A stretch of 64,000 bases of DNA from Lachnospiraceae bacterium (GTDB lineage Bacteria > Bacillota_A > Clostridia > Lachnospirales > Lachnospiraceae). The number at the start of each line of letters is the position of its first letter. Position 1 is the stretch's first letter. Below the pieces are notes generated by a model. That model did not search any database, was not told the origin of the DNA, and was given only the letters and a program-made list of their open reading frames with translations. A program made the translations under genes and the position numbers. Below, one piece after another: positions 25,395-36,515 of the stretch. The DNA lies in the NCBI GenBank assembly GCA_028694115.1, contig JAQUUB010000004.1, positions 70,745-134,744 of the forward strand, given 5' to 3'.

Positions 25395-25427
25395 AAAACG
25401 CTTGGTATGTAATTATCAGGCGTTTTT
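25395..25427 (+). terminator. Terminator after the DUF6465 gene
   Basis: AAAACGCTTG (25395-25404) pairs with CAGGCGTTTT (25417-25426) with one wobble; T-run overlaps the 3' arm. Confidence 0.8.
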
Positions 25428-25455
25428 ATGGTTCAATAGATAGTTCTAATAGAAA

Positions 25456-25484
25456 TTGAAATAATAGATATTGCGTGTTATGAT
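25456..25484 (+). promoter_or_regulatory. Promoter of the GT-C-like membrane protein
   Basis: TTGAAA (25456-25461) and TATGAT (25479-25484) with 17-bp spacing, 65 nt before the start codon. Confidence 0.6.
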
Positions 25485-25549
25485 GATTAGCAGTAATAAA
25501 AGAGTTAATAGAAGCAAATACAGAAAGTACTGTTAGGATGGAGTAGCGA

Positions 25550-27196
25550 ATGAAAGAACATTTTAATAAGAAGAACTTAATCATAAATTTATTTGCAGTG
25601 CCATTAATTATTTATACGATTTATTTACTTTGTACTATGCTATCATCTACCGTCTTGACGTCACAATATCCAAATGAATATAGAGAGGCTGCCAATATTC
25701 AAATGACACGTTCCATTTTAGCAGGTGATAATCCATATTCATTGGATAGTCTTTCAGACGAGACGCCAGGAGTATTTTATCTGTATGGTCCTTTGATGTC
25801 GCTGATTGCTGCTTTTATTGCATGGATAGTTCCAGTGGATGTTGTAATCATACACTATGCCATTGCTTTTGCAGCCATGGTAATATCGGGAATGCTGATT
25901 GGAAAGATTATTTATGATCATTGTAATAGTATTACAGCGCCTATTGCCGGTTTCCTTTTTACAATTATGTGTCATTGGCGATATGGATATATCTTTGCGG
26001 CACCTGACTCCTTAGGATTAATGATATTAATTTTGATATTATTTATACTTACGAGACCTAAGTTTCAATATAAAGCATTTACCTGTGCGGCTTTGACGGT
26101 AGCAGTTTTTTTTACTAAACAATACTATTTTATGATTTTTGGTACTACTTTTGCATATTTTCTATTTCTGTCAAAGAAAGAAACAATGAAATATGTGATA
26201 TCTACTATTTTGATATTTATGACATGTGGAATTTTAATAGCATGGAAATTCCCTTTATTTTTTACTTATGCAATTTATTTTGTTAAAGGGCCAGGGGCAG
26301 GAGTATCGAGCGGAAAAGCAGGAACAACCCATAATACTATGCAGATTACTTATCTGGGCGGAATGTTTATAGCATTCTTTATCGTAGGAGCCTATGACAT
26401 TATTAGAACGGTTGTTTTTAAGAGAAATATAGCAATCAAATGGAAATGGAAGAAGCCAGATCTTCCGCTGTTTAAAATAGAGGTAAAAGAAGAGGAAAAG
26501 GTATATGGAAAAAGAAAGATCGTGTGCGATCTTCTGTTTTGGGGTCAAATGGCAGCAGGAGCACTGGTTTTACAATATATTGGTAAGAATGATGGGGCCT
26601 TTTTATCATACTATTTACAGCTGTTTTTACCGGCACTTATCGTTGTATCATTGACTGCAATCGATAATTATAAGTTTAAAAAAGCCGGGAATTATATTCT
26701 GTATATTTGTTATGCTTTACTACTTCTTTTTACAATAGTAAAAACAGATTCAAGATTAATTGTAAATCAATATTCTAATGAAGATATGAAAGCATGGGAA
26801 CAGGCATACACAATTATGGATGAGTATGCAGATCAGGAAGTATATGAAATACCAGCGGTTGCGTATAAAGGATTTGAACAAAACAAGTATGTTTATAATA
26901 ATGGACAGCCATTTGTTATTACAGATAGTTATTTAGAACAATATAAAAAAAATGAACTTGCACAAACATTATTCCCCTATGCAGGTCAAATTATGGAACA
27001 ACATTTAAACTATCGTCAGGAAGTATTGAGAAAAGTGAGAAATGGAGAATATGCATTAGTCACAGATTTAAAGGATGCGGATGTTATATTTACAGAGGAA
27101 GATTTGCAATGCTATTATAAGAAAAGAGATACGCTGTCATTGAAAACAGGCAATTGGTCGTGGGATATTGATTTTTGGGTAAAAAAAGGGCAATAG
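25550..27196 (+). CDS. Multi-pass membrane protein, GT-C glycosyltransferase-like
   Basis: 548 residues with roughly ten or more hydrophobic segments and a soluble C-terminal region. After the first membrane segment an extracellular loop reads EYREAANIQMTRSILAGDNPYSL, an acidic-loop pattern like that of GT-C (mannosyltransferase/ArnT-like) enzymes that use lipid-linked sugars. No specific family was recognised with certainty. A basic insertion near residue 300 (KWKWKKPDLPLFKIEVKEEEK) would be cytoplasmic. Stands alone between DUF6465 and hrcA. Could take part in surface glycan or teichoic-type decoration; substrate unknown. Confidence 0.6.
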   Translation: MKEHFNKKNLIINLFAVPLIIYTIYLLCTMLSSTVLTSQYPNEYREAANIQMTRSILAGDNPYSLDSLSDETPGVFYLYGPLMSLIAAFIAWIVPVDVVIIHYAIAFAAMVISGMLIGKIIYDHCNSITAPIAGFLFTIMCHWRYGYIFAAPDSLGLMILILILFILTRPKFQYKAFTCAALTVAVFFTKQYYFMIFGTTFAYFLFLSKKETMKYVISTILIFMTCGILIAWKFPLFFTYAIYFVKGPGAGVSSGKAGTTHNTMQITYLGGMFIAFFIVGAYDIIRTVVFKRNIAIKWKWKKPDLPLFKIEVKEEEKVYGKRKIVCDLLFWGQMAAGALVLQYIGKNDGAFLSYYLQLFLPALIVVSLTAIDNYKFKKAGNYILYICYALLLLFTIVKTDSRLIVNQYSNEDMKAWEQAYTIMDEYADQEVYEIPAVAYKGFEQNKYVYNNGQPFVITDSYLEQYKKNELAQTLFPYAGQIMEQHLNYRQEVLRKVRNGEYALVTDLKDADVIFTEEDLQCYYKKRDTLSLKTGNWSWDIDFWVKKGQ

Positions 27197-27208
27197 CTCT
27201 TTTTTTAT
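27186..27208 (+). terminator. Weak terminator overlapping the stop of the membrane protein gene
   Basis: AGGGC and GCTCT can form a 5-bp stem with a wobble over the TAG stop, followed by T7. Confidence 0.5.
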
Positions 27209-27253
27209 TATATTTTTTTATAAATTGTTTATAATTTTATTAAGTTAGCTATG

Positions 27254-27282
27254 TTGACAAATGAAATATCTAGTGATATCTT
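27254..27282 (+). promoter_or_regulatory. Heat-shock operon promoter (sigma-A type)
   Basis: TTGACA (27254-27259) and TATCTT (27277-27282) with 17-bp spacing, just upstream of the CIRCE element. Confidence 0.8.
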
Positions 27283-27295
27283 AAGAATGTAAGTG

Positions 27296-27322
27296 TTAGC
27301 ACTCTATTAAGATGAGTGCTAA
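27296..27322 (+). promoter_or_regulatory. CIRCE operator
   Basis: TTAGCACTC-N9-GAGTGCTAA, an exact match to the CIRCE consensus, between the promoter and hrcA. HrcA binding here represses the operon until heat stress. Confidence 0.97.
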
Positions 27323-27350
27323 CAGAAGCTTTGCAGAGAGGAAGTGACTT

Positions 27351-28382
27351 ATGGAACTAGATGATAGAAAGTTAAAAATCTTGCAAGCTATTATTAGAAA
27401 TTATTTAGAAACTGGAGAACCAGTGGGATCTAGAACAATTTCAAAGTATACAGATTTAAATCTAAGTTCTGCCACTATCCGAAATGAAATGTCAGACTTG
27501 GAAGAATTGGGCTATATTTTACAACCACATACTTCAGCAGGCAGAATCCCTTCCGACAAAGGTTATCGTTTATATGTAGATACTATGATGAATGAACGGG
27601 AACGTGAAGTTGAGGAAATGAAAGAAATTGTATTGCAAAAGGCAGATAAAATTGAGCAGGTATTAAAACAAGTTGCCAAATTATTAGCTACAAATACGAA
27701 TTATACTGCTATGATTTCATCACCCAAATATCATCATAATAAACTTAAATTTATTCAATTATCCAGAATAGATAAAAGTCAGATCGTTGCAGTAATAGTT
27801 GTGGAAGGAAATATTATCAAAAATAAAATTATTCCCATAGAAGAGGAAATGGATGATGAAACACTTCTTAAATTGAATATTTTATTAAATACGAATTTAA
27901 ATGGACTTACATTGGAAGAAATTAATCTTGGAATGATCACGTTGATGAAGGAACAGGCGGGTATTCACAGTGATTTAGTAAGCAGTGTCATTGATGCTGT
28001 AGCAGATGCAATCCGTGCAGATCAAGATTTGGAGATTTACACGAGTGGAACTACAAATATTCTAAAGTATCCAGAACTAAACGATCATGAGAGGGCAAGC
28101 GAAATAATTAATGTTTTCGAAGAAAAGATACAGCTTACAGATTTTATGAATGATACATTGTCAAAAGATGATGGTAATAAAGGAATACAAGTATATATTG
28201 GAAATGAAACACCAGTTCAAATAATGAAAGATTGCAGTGTTGTAACTGCTACTTACGAATTGGAAGAGGGCATGCAGGGAACGATAGGAATTATAGGTCC
28301 AAAACGTATGGACTATGATAAAGTAGTGGGAACGCTAAAAAAACTTATGGATCAACTAGACTCCCTATATAAGAAAACATAA
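27351..28382 (+). CDS. hrcA: Heat-inducible transcription repressor HrcA
   Basis: Repressor that binds CIRCE and represses the chaperone operon. 343 residues: N-terminal winged helix (LKILQAIIRNYLETGEPVGS, SSATIRNEMSDLEELG), HTSAGRIPSDKGYR, then the GAF-like dimerisation domain, ending with GTIGIIGPKRMDY. ATG at 27351 has GAGAGGAAG upstream. First gene of hrcA-grpE-dnaK-dnaJ, which it controls together with itself. Confidence 0.97.
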   Translation: MELDDRKLKILQAIIRNYLETGEPVGSRTISKYTDLNLSSATIRNEMSDLEELGYILQPHTSAGRIPSDKGYRLYVDTMMNEREREVEEMKEIVLQKADKIEQVLKQVAKLLATNTNYTAMISSPKYHHNKLKFIQLSRIDKSQIVAVIVVEGNIIKNKIIPIEEEMDDETLLKLNILLNTNLNGLTLEEINLGMITLMKEQAGIHSDLVSSVIDAVADAIRADQDLEIYTSGTTNILKYPELNDHERASEIINVFEEKIQLTDFMNDTLSKDDGNKGIQVYIGNETPVQIMKDCSVVTATYELEEGMQGTIGIIGPKRMDYDKVVGTLKKLMDQLDSLYKKT

Positions 28383-28396
28383 AGGAGGCATCTTAA

Positions 28397-29002
28397 GTGA
28401 CAGAAAATGAAACATTGAAAGAGGATGAAATGAAAGAATTACAGGAGGATAAAGAGGAAGAATCTTGTGAAAAGAAGGAAACTTCATCACAGGAAGAGGA
28501 AGAAAATGTATTAGAAAAGGAAGAAAAAAAAGAGTCAAAACTTCTGAGAAAGAAAGATAAAAAAGATAAAAAAGATGAAAAGATAGCAGAATTGGAAGAC
28601 CGCGTGAAGCGTCAAATGGCAGAATTTGATAATTTTAGAAAAAGAAGTGAAAAAGAAAAATCAGCCATGTATGAAATCGGTGCAAAAAGTGTGATTGAAA
28701 AAATCCTTCCTGTTGTAGACAATTTTGAAAGAGGGTTAGGAGCTGTTTCGGAAGATAATAAATCAGATCCTTTTGTTGAAGGAATGGATAAAATATATAA
28801 ACAGTTTATCAACGAATTAGAACAGATTGGCGTAAAACCAATCGAAGCAGTTGGAACAGAATTCAACCCAGAAAAACATAATGCTGTTATGCAGGTAGAA
28901 AGTGAAGAATATGAATCCGGAATTGTAGCATCGGAGCTTCAAAAAGGTTATATGTACCGTGAAAGTGTTGTAAGACATAGCATGGTTGGAGTTGTACAAT
29001 AA
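28397..29002 (+). CDS. grpE: Nucleotide exchange factor GrpE
   Basis: Co-chaperone that releases ADP from DnaK. 201 residues: an acidic, highly charged N-terminal tail (residues 1-55), a long coiled-coil helix (RVKRQMAEFDNFRKRSEKEK) and the C-terminal beta-domain with the signature NPEKHNAVMQVE and GYMYRESVVRHSMVGVV. GTG start at 28397, 8 nt after AAAGGAGG. The acidic tail is longer than in many homologues. Confidence 0.97.
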   Translation: MTENETLKEDEMKELQEDKEEESCEKKETSSQEEEENVLEKEEKKESKLLRKKDKKDKKDEKIAELEDRVKRQMAEFDNFRKRSEKEKSAMYEIGAKSVIEKILPVVDNFERGLGAVSEDNKSDPFVEGMDKIYKQFINELEQIGVKPIEAVGTEFNPEKHNAVMQVESEEYESGIVASELQKGYMYRESVVRHSMVGVVQ

Positions 29003-29025
29003 TTTAACGCAAACAAATAATATGA

Positions 29026-30912
<1,887 letters not shown>

Positions 30913-30940
30913 TATATAAATAGCAAAATAATACCTTCAA

Positions 30941-30967
30941 TTAGCTGAGAGTTTTGCTCTCAGCTAA
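30941..30967 (+). other. Hairpin between dnaK and dnaJ
   Basis: TTAGCTGAGAG (30941-30951) and CTCTCAGCTAA (30957-30967), perfect 11-bp stem, TTTTG loop, no T-run. Likely an mRNA 3'-end or processing element for dnaK. Confidence 0.7.
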
Positions 30968-31017
30968 TCTGAAGTGAAATAAAAGTAAAATCATAATAAG
31001 TTAAATAAGCAAATCTA

Positions 31018-31064
31018 TGTGTTCAGCTATGCAATTCTGTGATAGGATTTTATAGCTGAATACA
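31018..31064 (+). other. Second hairpin in the dnaJ leader
   Basis: TTCAGCTAT (31022-31030) pairs with ATAGCTGAA (31052-31060) around a 21-nt loop, ending just before the dnaJ ribosome binding site. Its 5' arm shares the word CAGCTA with the preceding hairpin. Confidence 0.55.
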
Positions 31065-31088
31065 GAGAATAATTGGAGGATAATACGG

Positions 31089-32273
31089 ATGGCAGAACAA
31101 AAAAGAGATTATTATGAGGTACTCGGTATAGACAAAAGTGCGGATGATGCTACTATTAAAAAGGCATATAGAGTATTAGCAAAAAAATATCATCCAGATA
31201 TGAACCCAGGTGACGCGGAAGCAGAGAAAAAATTTAAAGAAGCGTCTGAAGCATATGCGGTATTAAGTGATCCGGATAAAAAGCGTCAGTACGATCAATT
31301 TGGTCATGCAGCATTTGAAGGCGGAGCTGGCGGTGCAGGTGGCTTTGGTGGATTTGACTTTAACGGTGGAGATTTTGGAGATATTTTTGGGGATATCTTT
31401 GGAGATTTGTTTGGTGGTGGAAGAACAAGAAGTGGTGGCAGTACAGGACCGATGAAAGGTGCAAATTTAAGAACTCAGGTTCGCATTACATTTGAAGAGG
31501 CTGTGTTTGGAGTTGATAAAGAGATTGAATTGACTTTGAAGGATGAATGTAGCAAATGCCACGGAACAGGTGCAAAAGCTGGTAGCAGTCCTGAGACATG
31601 TTCGAAGTGTGGTGGTAAAGGTCAGGTGGTGTTCACTTCTCAATCCTTGTTTGGTACAGTTAGAAATGTGCAGACATGTCCTGATTGTGGTGGCAGCGGA
31701 AAAGTGGTAAAGGATAAATGTCCTGATTGCTATGGAACTGGTTACATTGCAAATAAAAAGAAAATTCAGGTATCTATCCCAGCGGGAATAGATAATGGAC
31801 AGAGCGTTCGTATTCGAGAAAAAGGAGAACCAGGCAGAAATGGCGGACCAAGAGGTGACCTACTTGTAGAAGTTGTAGTTAGCAGACATCCGATTTTCCA
31901 AAGACAGGAATACAATATTTTTTCTACAGCACCAATTTCTTATGCTCAGGCAGTTCTTGGTGGTGAAGTAATGATTGATACCGTAGATGGAAAAATTATT
32001 TATGATATAAAACCAGGTACACAGACAGATACCAAGGTACGTCTGAAAGGCAAGGGTGTTCCATCACTTCGTAATAAGCAGATACGTGGAGATCATTATG
32101 TGACATTAGTTGTTCAAGTACCTGATAAAATTAGTCCGGAGGCAAAAGACTTATTAAAGAAATTTGATGAGATGACAGGGGATTCTCTTAATTATGTGAA
32201 AAAACATGAAGGAGAAGCTAGTAAAACTGATTCCGAAGGAAATAGTAAGAAGAAAAAAGGATTTTTTAAATAG
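31089..32273 (+). CDS. dnaJ: Chaperone DnaJ (Hsp40)
   Basis: Co-chaperone that delivers substrates to DnaK and stimulates its ATPase. 394 residues: J domain with HPD (YHPDMNPG), glycine/phenylalanine-rich linker (about 75-130), four zinc-binding CxxCxGxG repeats ([32 protein letters not shown]) and the C-terminal substrate domain. ATG at 31089 preceded by TTGGAGGA. Separated from dnaK by 176 nt with two hairpins. Confidence 0.98.
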   Translation: MAEQKRDYYEVLGIDKSADDATIKKAYRVLAKKYHPDMNPGDAEAEKKFKEASEAYAVLSDPDKKRQYDQFGHAAFEGGAGGAGGFGGFDFNGGDFGDIFGDIFGDLFGGGRTRSGGSTGPMKGANLRTQVRITFEEAVFGVDKEIELTLKDECSKCHGTGAKAGSSPETCSKCGGKGQVVFTSQSLFGTVRNVQTCPDCGGSGKVVKDKCPDCYGTGYIANKKKIQVSIPAGIDNGQSVRIREKGEPGRNGGPRGDLLVEVVVSRHPIFQRQEYNIFSTAPISYAQAVLGGEVMIDTVDGKIIYDIKPGTQTDTKVRLKGKGVPSLRNKQIRGDHYVTLVVQVPDKISPEAKDLLKKFDEMTGDSLNYVKKHEGEASKTDSEGNSKKKKGFFK

Positions 32274-32277
32274 AAAT

Positions 32278-32308
32278 AAGGAGTTGTACATCGCGTACAG
32301 CTCCTTTT
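32278..32308 (+). terminator. Terminator of the heat-shock operon
   Basis: AAGGAGTTGTAC pairs with GTACAGCTCCTT (one wobble) and TTTT follows; it closes dnaJ, just before the convergent manC. Confidence 0.85.
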
Positions 32309-32338
32309 AATATAGTGATTAAATTAGAATTTTCAAAA

Positions 32339-33409
32339 CTATATATATTCATTTCTATTACATACTTTAAGGTTTTCTAAGACTTTTTTAATATCAGCCG
32401 TGCAGCCTTTATCACAGATCAGAGTTGCATCATCTGTGTCAACAATTACTAAATCTTCTAAGCCAACGGTAGCAATTAACTTCTTGCTGCCTTGTATAAT
32501 ACAATTTTTGGTTTGAATTGTAATGATATTTCCTTCCACAATATTACCAAACTCGTTGGATTGACGAATACGCTCTACCGCAAGCCAGCCACCAACATCA
32601 TCCCAGCCAAAGGTTCCTGGAATCGTGTAGATATTATTTGACTTTTCCATAATTCCATAATCAATCGATATAGAAGGAAAGGTCGGAAAGATCTTTTCAA
32701 GTATTTCATGCTCAGCAGATGTTTTTACGGCATCTCGAATGATCATTAAACCGTCATAGGTATCAGGCATTAATTGTTCGAAACGCTGCAAAATGGAGGA
32801 TACCTTCCAGATAAACATTCCACTATTCCAAAGATACTCATTACTCGAGACATATTCCTTGGCAAGCTCTAAAGTTGGTTTCTCAGCAAAATGAGCTACT
32901 TCGTAGCCACGTCTGTTAGTAATATCTGAATTAAATTTAATATAACCATATCCAATTTCTGGATAGTCAGGAGTAATGCCAACGGTCACAAGATTGTCAC
33001 CGGCTTCGGCAATTTCACACGCATCTAACAGAGTACTGACAAACATTTTATTATATTTAATTAAGTGGTCAGATGGAAGTACAATCATCAGAGCATCAGA
33101 ATATTTTTTTGATATGTGCGCAGCACCTAAACCAATACAAGGTGCAGTATTACGTCCAATGGGTTCACACAGTATGTTTTCTAGTGGAACATTAGGCAAC
33201 TGCTCCGTTACAAGCGGCATATAGTCTTTGTTTGTAGATATATAGATATCTTCCACAGCGACAAGAGGAAGAATTCGTTCAACGGTAAGTTGAATGAGAG
33301 TTTTTCCATCATCGGTTAGTGATAGAAATTGTTTTGGTAAATTTTTTCTACTTCTTGGCCAAAAACGTTCGCCACGTCCACCGGCCATAATTAATGCAGT
33401 AGTTTTCAT
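32339..33409 (-). CDS. manC: Mannose-1-phosphate guanylyltransferase
   Basis: Makes GDP-mannose from GTP and mannose 1-phosphate. 356 residues, the monofunctional form without the C-terminal isomerase domain. N-terminal signature GGRGERFWPRSRKNLPKQF, plus EPIGRNTAPCIGLGA, PSDHLI and FAEKP. GDP-mannose feeds mannosylation and, after conversion, GDP-fucose; a fucosyltransferase is encoded at 60679, though the mannose-to-fucose converting enzymes are not in the window. It lies on the opposite strand between dnaJ and prmA, an order that is uninterrupted in Bacillus. Minus-strand promoter candidate TATAAT at 33462-33457. Confidence 0.93.
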   Translation of the reverse strand: MKTTALIMAGGRGERFWPRSRKNLPKQFLSLTDDGKTLIQLTVERILPLVAVEDIYISTNKDYMPLVTEQLPNVPLENILCEPIGRNTAPCIGLGAAHISKKYSDALMIVLPSDHLIKYNKMFVSTLLDACEIAEAGDNLVTVGITPDYPEIGYGYIKFNSDITNRRGYEVAHFAEKPTLELAKEYVSSNEYLWNSGMFIWKVSSILQRFEQLMPDTYDGLMIIRDAVKTSAEHEILEKIFPTFPSISIDYGIMEKSNNIYTIPGTFGWDDVGGWLAVERIRQSNEFGNIVEGNIITIQTKNCIIQGSKKLIATVGLEDLVIVDTDDATLICDKGCTADIKKVLENLKVCNRNEYI

Positions 33410-33456
33410 AGAAGTCCCCTTTCAAAGTGTAACTATAAAAATATCAGGTAATACTA

Positions 33457-33486
33457 ATTATACACTAAAAGAAAGGAAAATAGCAA
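33457..33486 (-). promoter_or_regulatory. Promoter of manC
   Basis: Minus-strand TTGCTA (33486-33481) and perfect TATAAT (33462-33457), 18-bp spacing, about 48 nt upstream of the start. Confidence 0.55.
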
Positions 33487-33625
33487 TAAAACTTGTGAAA
33501 GATGGGGTTTTATGATAATATTCAAGTTTAGAGACTTCACCGTTAACTCTTGAATTTGCAAAGAGTAGGCGCTTTTAACAATATGGAGAATTATACATTT
33601 AGTATAGAGATAGAGGAAAACATTT

Positions 33626-34582
33626 ATGAAGTGGAATAAATATACTATAAAAACAGTATCCGACGCAGAGGACATGATAATCAGTATGCTGTCAGATTTG
33701 GAAATTGAGGGAGCCGAAATAGAAGATAAGGTTCCACTCACAGAAGAAGAAAAAAAACAAATGTTTGTAGATATTTTACCAGACGCTCCAGATGATGATG
33801 GAGTAGCTTATGTAAGTTTTTATCTGGACGATGAAATTGATAATGCTTCTAAGTTGGAGGAAGTAAAAACGGAATTAGAGAATCTGCGAAGCTTTATGAT
33901 AATTGGAGATGGCACGATTTCTTTTTCAGAAACGGAAGATAAGGATTGGATTAATAACTGGAAAGAATTTTTTAAACAATTTTATATTGATGATATTCTA
34001 ATTGTACCTTCCTGGGAAGAGGTTAAAAGGGAAGATGAGGAAAAAATGATTATCCACATTGATCCTGGAACAGCATTTGGGACGGGCATGCATGAAACGA
34101 CGCAGTTATGTATTAGGCAATTGCGTAAATATGTAAAAGAGGACACTGCATTACTTGATATTGGTACAGGAAGTAGTATCTTATCTATTATGGCCCTTAA
34201 ATTTGGTGCAAAATCAGCACTAGGTACAGATCTTGATATCTGTGCGATTGATGCTTGCAAAGAAAATATGGAGGTCAACGGATTAGCAAATGCAGATTTT
34301 CAATTAGTAATCGGGAATATTATTGATGATAAAGAAATTCAGAACAAAGTAGGATATCAGAAATATGATGTTGTAGTAGCAAATATCTTAGCTGAGGTAT
34401 TAGTGCCACTTACCCCTGTAATTAAAAATCATTTAAAACCGGGTGGAATTTACATCACATCTGGCATCATTGATGATAAAGAAGAAACGGTTGTAAATGC
34501 TGTGAAAAAAGCTGGAATGGAAATAGAAGAGATTACGTATCAAGGTGAATGGGTTTCGGTAACAGCTAAGTTACCTGAATAA
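33626..34582 (+). CDS. prmA: Ribosomal protein L11 methyltransferase
   Basis: SAM-dependent enzyme that methylates L11, 318 residues. N-terminal L11-recognition domain, then HIDPGTAFGTGMHETTQLC and the SAM motif LLDIGTGSSILSIMAL, and VVANILAEVLVPL. ATG at 33626 has GAGGAAA upstream. 11 nt before rsmE, as in the Bacillus dnaK locus. Confidence 0.94.
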   Translation: MKWNKYTIKTVSDAEDMIISMLSDLEIEGAEIEDKVPLTEEEKKQMFVDILPDAPDDDGVAYVSFYLDDEIDNASKLEEVKTELENLRSFMIIGDGTISFSETEDKDWINNWKEFFKQFYIDDILIVPSWEEVKREDEEKMIIHIDPGTAFGTGMHETTQLCIRQLRKYVKEDTALLDIGTGSSILSIMALKFGAKSALGTDLDICAIDACKENMEVNGLANADFQLVIGNIIDDKEIQNKVGYQKYDVVVANILAEVLVPLTPVIKNHLKPGGIYITSGIIDDKEETVVNAVKKAGMEIEEITYQGEWVSVTAKLPE

Positions 34583-34593
34583 TAAGGAGTCTT

Positions 34594-35334
34594 ATGTATC
34601 AGTTTTTTGTGGATAACAATCAGATAAGTAATCATCAGATAGTTATTACTGGGTCTGATGTAAATCATATAAAAAATGTTTTGCGCATGAAGGTTGGAGA
34701 CGAAGTAGCAATAAGTAATGGAAAAGATGGAAACGAATACCGGTGTATGATAGAAGAAATTCAGGATAACGAAGTGTTATGTAAACTTCAATTTGTTAAG
34801 CAGGCAGGGGTTGAATTACCATCAAAGATTTATCTCTTCCAAGGACTCCCTAAAGGGGATAAAATGGAATTAATCGTGCAAAAGGCAGTCGAATTAGGTG
34901 CTTTCCAGGTGATTCCGGTTGCATGTAAACGCTCGGTCGTAAAACTTGATAATAAAAAGGAAAAAAGTAAAATTCAAAGATGGAATGGAATTGCAGAAGC
35001 TGCAGCAAAGCAATCAAAGCGGATGATGATACCAGAAGTAAGTCAAGTAATGACAATGAAACAAGCAGTTCAATATGTAAAGGACTTTGATATAAAGCTT
35101 ATCCCATATGAATTGGCGGAAGATATGAGTCATACCAAACAAATCTTCGAACATATAAAAACAGATCAAAAGATTGCTGTCTTTATAGGGCCAGAAGGGG
35201 GATTTGATGAGGATGAGGTTGATTTGGCAAAGGCGAATGGGATTTTACCAATCACATTAGGAAAAAGAATCTTAAGGACTGAGACAGCTGGTATAGCGGT
35301 TCTTTCATGGATTATGTATTTACTAGAAAGTTAG
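34594..35334 (+). CDS. rsmE: 16S rRNA (uracil-1498-N3)-methyltransferase
   Basis: SPOUT-family rRNA methyltransferase, 246 residues. Knotted SAM-site motifs FIGPEGGFDEDEV and LGKRILRTETA at the C-terminus, and an N-terminal PUA-like domain. ATG follows AAGGAG. The next gene starts 8 nt after its stop. Confidence 0.93.
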   Translation: MYQFFVDNNQISNHQIVITGSDVNHIKNVLRMKVGDEVAISNGKDGNEYRCMIEEIQDNEVLCKLQFVKQAGVELPSKIYLFQGLPKGDKMELIVQKAVELGAFQVIPVACKRSVVKLDNKKEKSKIQRWNGIAEAAAKQSKRMMIPEVSQVMTMKQAVQYVKDFDIKLIPYELAEDMSHTKQIFEHIKTDQKIAVFIGPEGGFDEDEVDLAKANGILPITLGKRILRTETAGIAVLSWIMYLLES

Positions 35335-35342
35335 GGTTAGTG

Positions 35343-36497
35343 ATGGAAGTATATTTAGATAATTCGGCAACAACACCTTGTTTACCAGAAGTAACAGAAT
35401 TGATGGTAAAGTTGATGACTATGGATTATGGAAATCCAAGTAGTATGCATGGAAAAGGGTTTGAAGCTGAAAAATATATTAAAGAATCAAAAGACATATT
35501 TGCTAAGAATTTAAAAGTTCTTGAAAAGGAAATATTTTTTACTTCAGGCGGTACAGAGTCAGATAATATGGCAGTACTAGGTGCGGCTTATGCAAATCAA
35601 AGAAGTGGGAAACATTTAATAACAACAAAAATAGAACATCCAGGAATCAAAAGTCCTATGAATTATTTGAAAGAACAGGGATTTGAGGTTTCCTATTTAT
35701 CAGTTGACAAACAGGGAATTATTTCTCTTGAGGAATTAAAAAATCTTATCAGAAAAGATACAATTCTTGTTTCTATTATGCATGTGAACAATGAAATTGG
35801 TTCTGTGCAACCGATAGATTCTGCTGGTAGAATTATTAAAGAATGCAATCCAAAATGTTTGTTCCATGTTGATGATATTCAAGGATTTGGAAAATATAGA
35901 ATATATCCAAAGAAAAGCATGATTGACTTACTTTCCATTAGTGGTCATAAGATTCATGGACCCAAAGGAATCGGAGTGCTGTATGTTGAGCAAAAGGTAA
36001 AAATGCAGCCGATTATTTGGGGAGGCGGCCAACAAAAAGGGTATCGATCAGGAACTGAAAATGTACCAGGTATTGCGGGTATCGGAAAAGCAGCAGAAAT
36101 GTTGTACAAAGATCTTGAGAAAAAAATAGAGTCACTTTATTTATTGAAAGACTTTTTTATTGAAAAATTAGAGCAAATACCAGATGTAAAAGTGAATTCA
36201 CAAAAGGGAAAAGATAGTGCACCACATATTGTCAGTTTGTCAGTAAGAGGAATAAGAAGTGAAGTGCTTCTTCATACTCTAGAAGAAAGCGGAATTTATG
36301 TATCGGCAGGTTCCGCATGTGCATCGAATAAGCCAGCTGTAAGTGAAACACTTAAGGCAATTAAGTTGGAAAAAGAGCTGTTAGAATCGACCATTCGATT
36401 TAGTTTTTCGACTTTTACAACAAAAGAAGAATTAGATTATACAGCACAAGTATGTGCAAAAGTAATACCATTATTGAGAAAATATACAAGACATTAA
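35343..36497 (+). CDS. Cysteine desulfurase (NifS/IscS family), ThiI partner
   Basis: PLP enzyme releasing sulfur from cysteine, about 384 residues. YLDNSATTP at the N-terminus, PLP lysine in SISGHKIHGPKG, substrate motif YRSGTENVPG and the active-site Cys loop SAGSACASNK. The frame is open from 35307, but the ATG at 35343 after AGGG matches the family. It lies 18 nt upstream of thiI, the same pairing as Bacillus NifZ-ThiI, so its likely job is supplying sulfur for tRNA 4-thiouridine. Confidence 0.92.
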   Translation: MEVYLDNSATTPCLPEVTELMVKLMTMDYGNPSSMHGKGFEAEKYIKESKDIFAKNLKVLEKEIFFTSGGTESDNMAVLGAAYANQRSGKHLITTKIEHPGIKSPMNYLKEQGFEVSYLSVDKQGIISLEELKNLIRKDTILVSIMHVNNEIGSVQPIDSAGRIIKECNPKCLFHVDDIQGFGKYRIYPKKSMIDLLSISGHKIHGPKGIGVLYVEQKVKMQPIIWGGGQQKGYRSGTENVPGIAGIGKAAEMLYKDLEKKIESLYLLKDFFIEKLEQIPDVKVNSQKGKDSAPHIVSLSVRGIRSEVLLHTLEESGIYVSAGSACASNKPAVSETLKAIKLEKELLESTIRFSFSTFTTKEELDYTAQVCAKVIPLLRKYTRH

Positions 36498-36515
36498 TGT
36501 CGGTAAGGAGAAAAC

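Noticed and set aside
33454..33741. 95-residue minus-strand frame at the start of prmA
   Set aside because: Overlaps the start of prmA and the manC promoter; no ribosome site, composition of a shadow frame.
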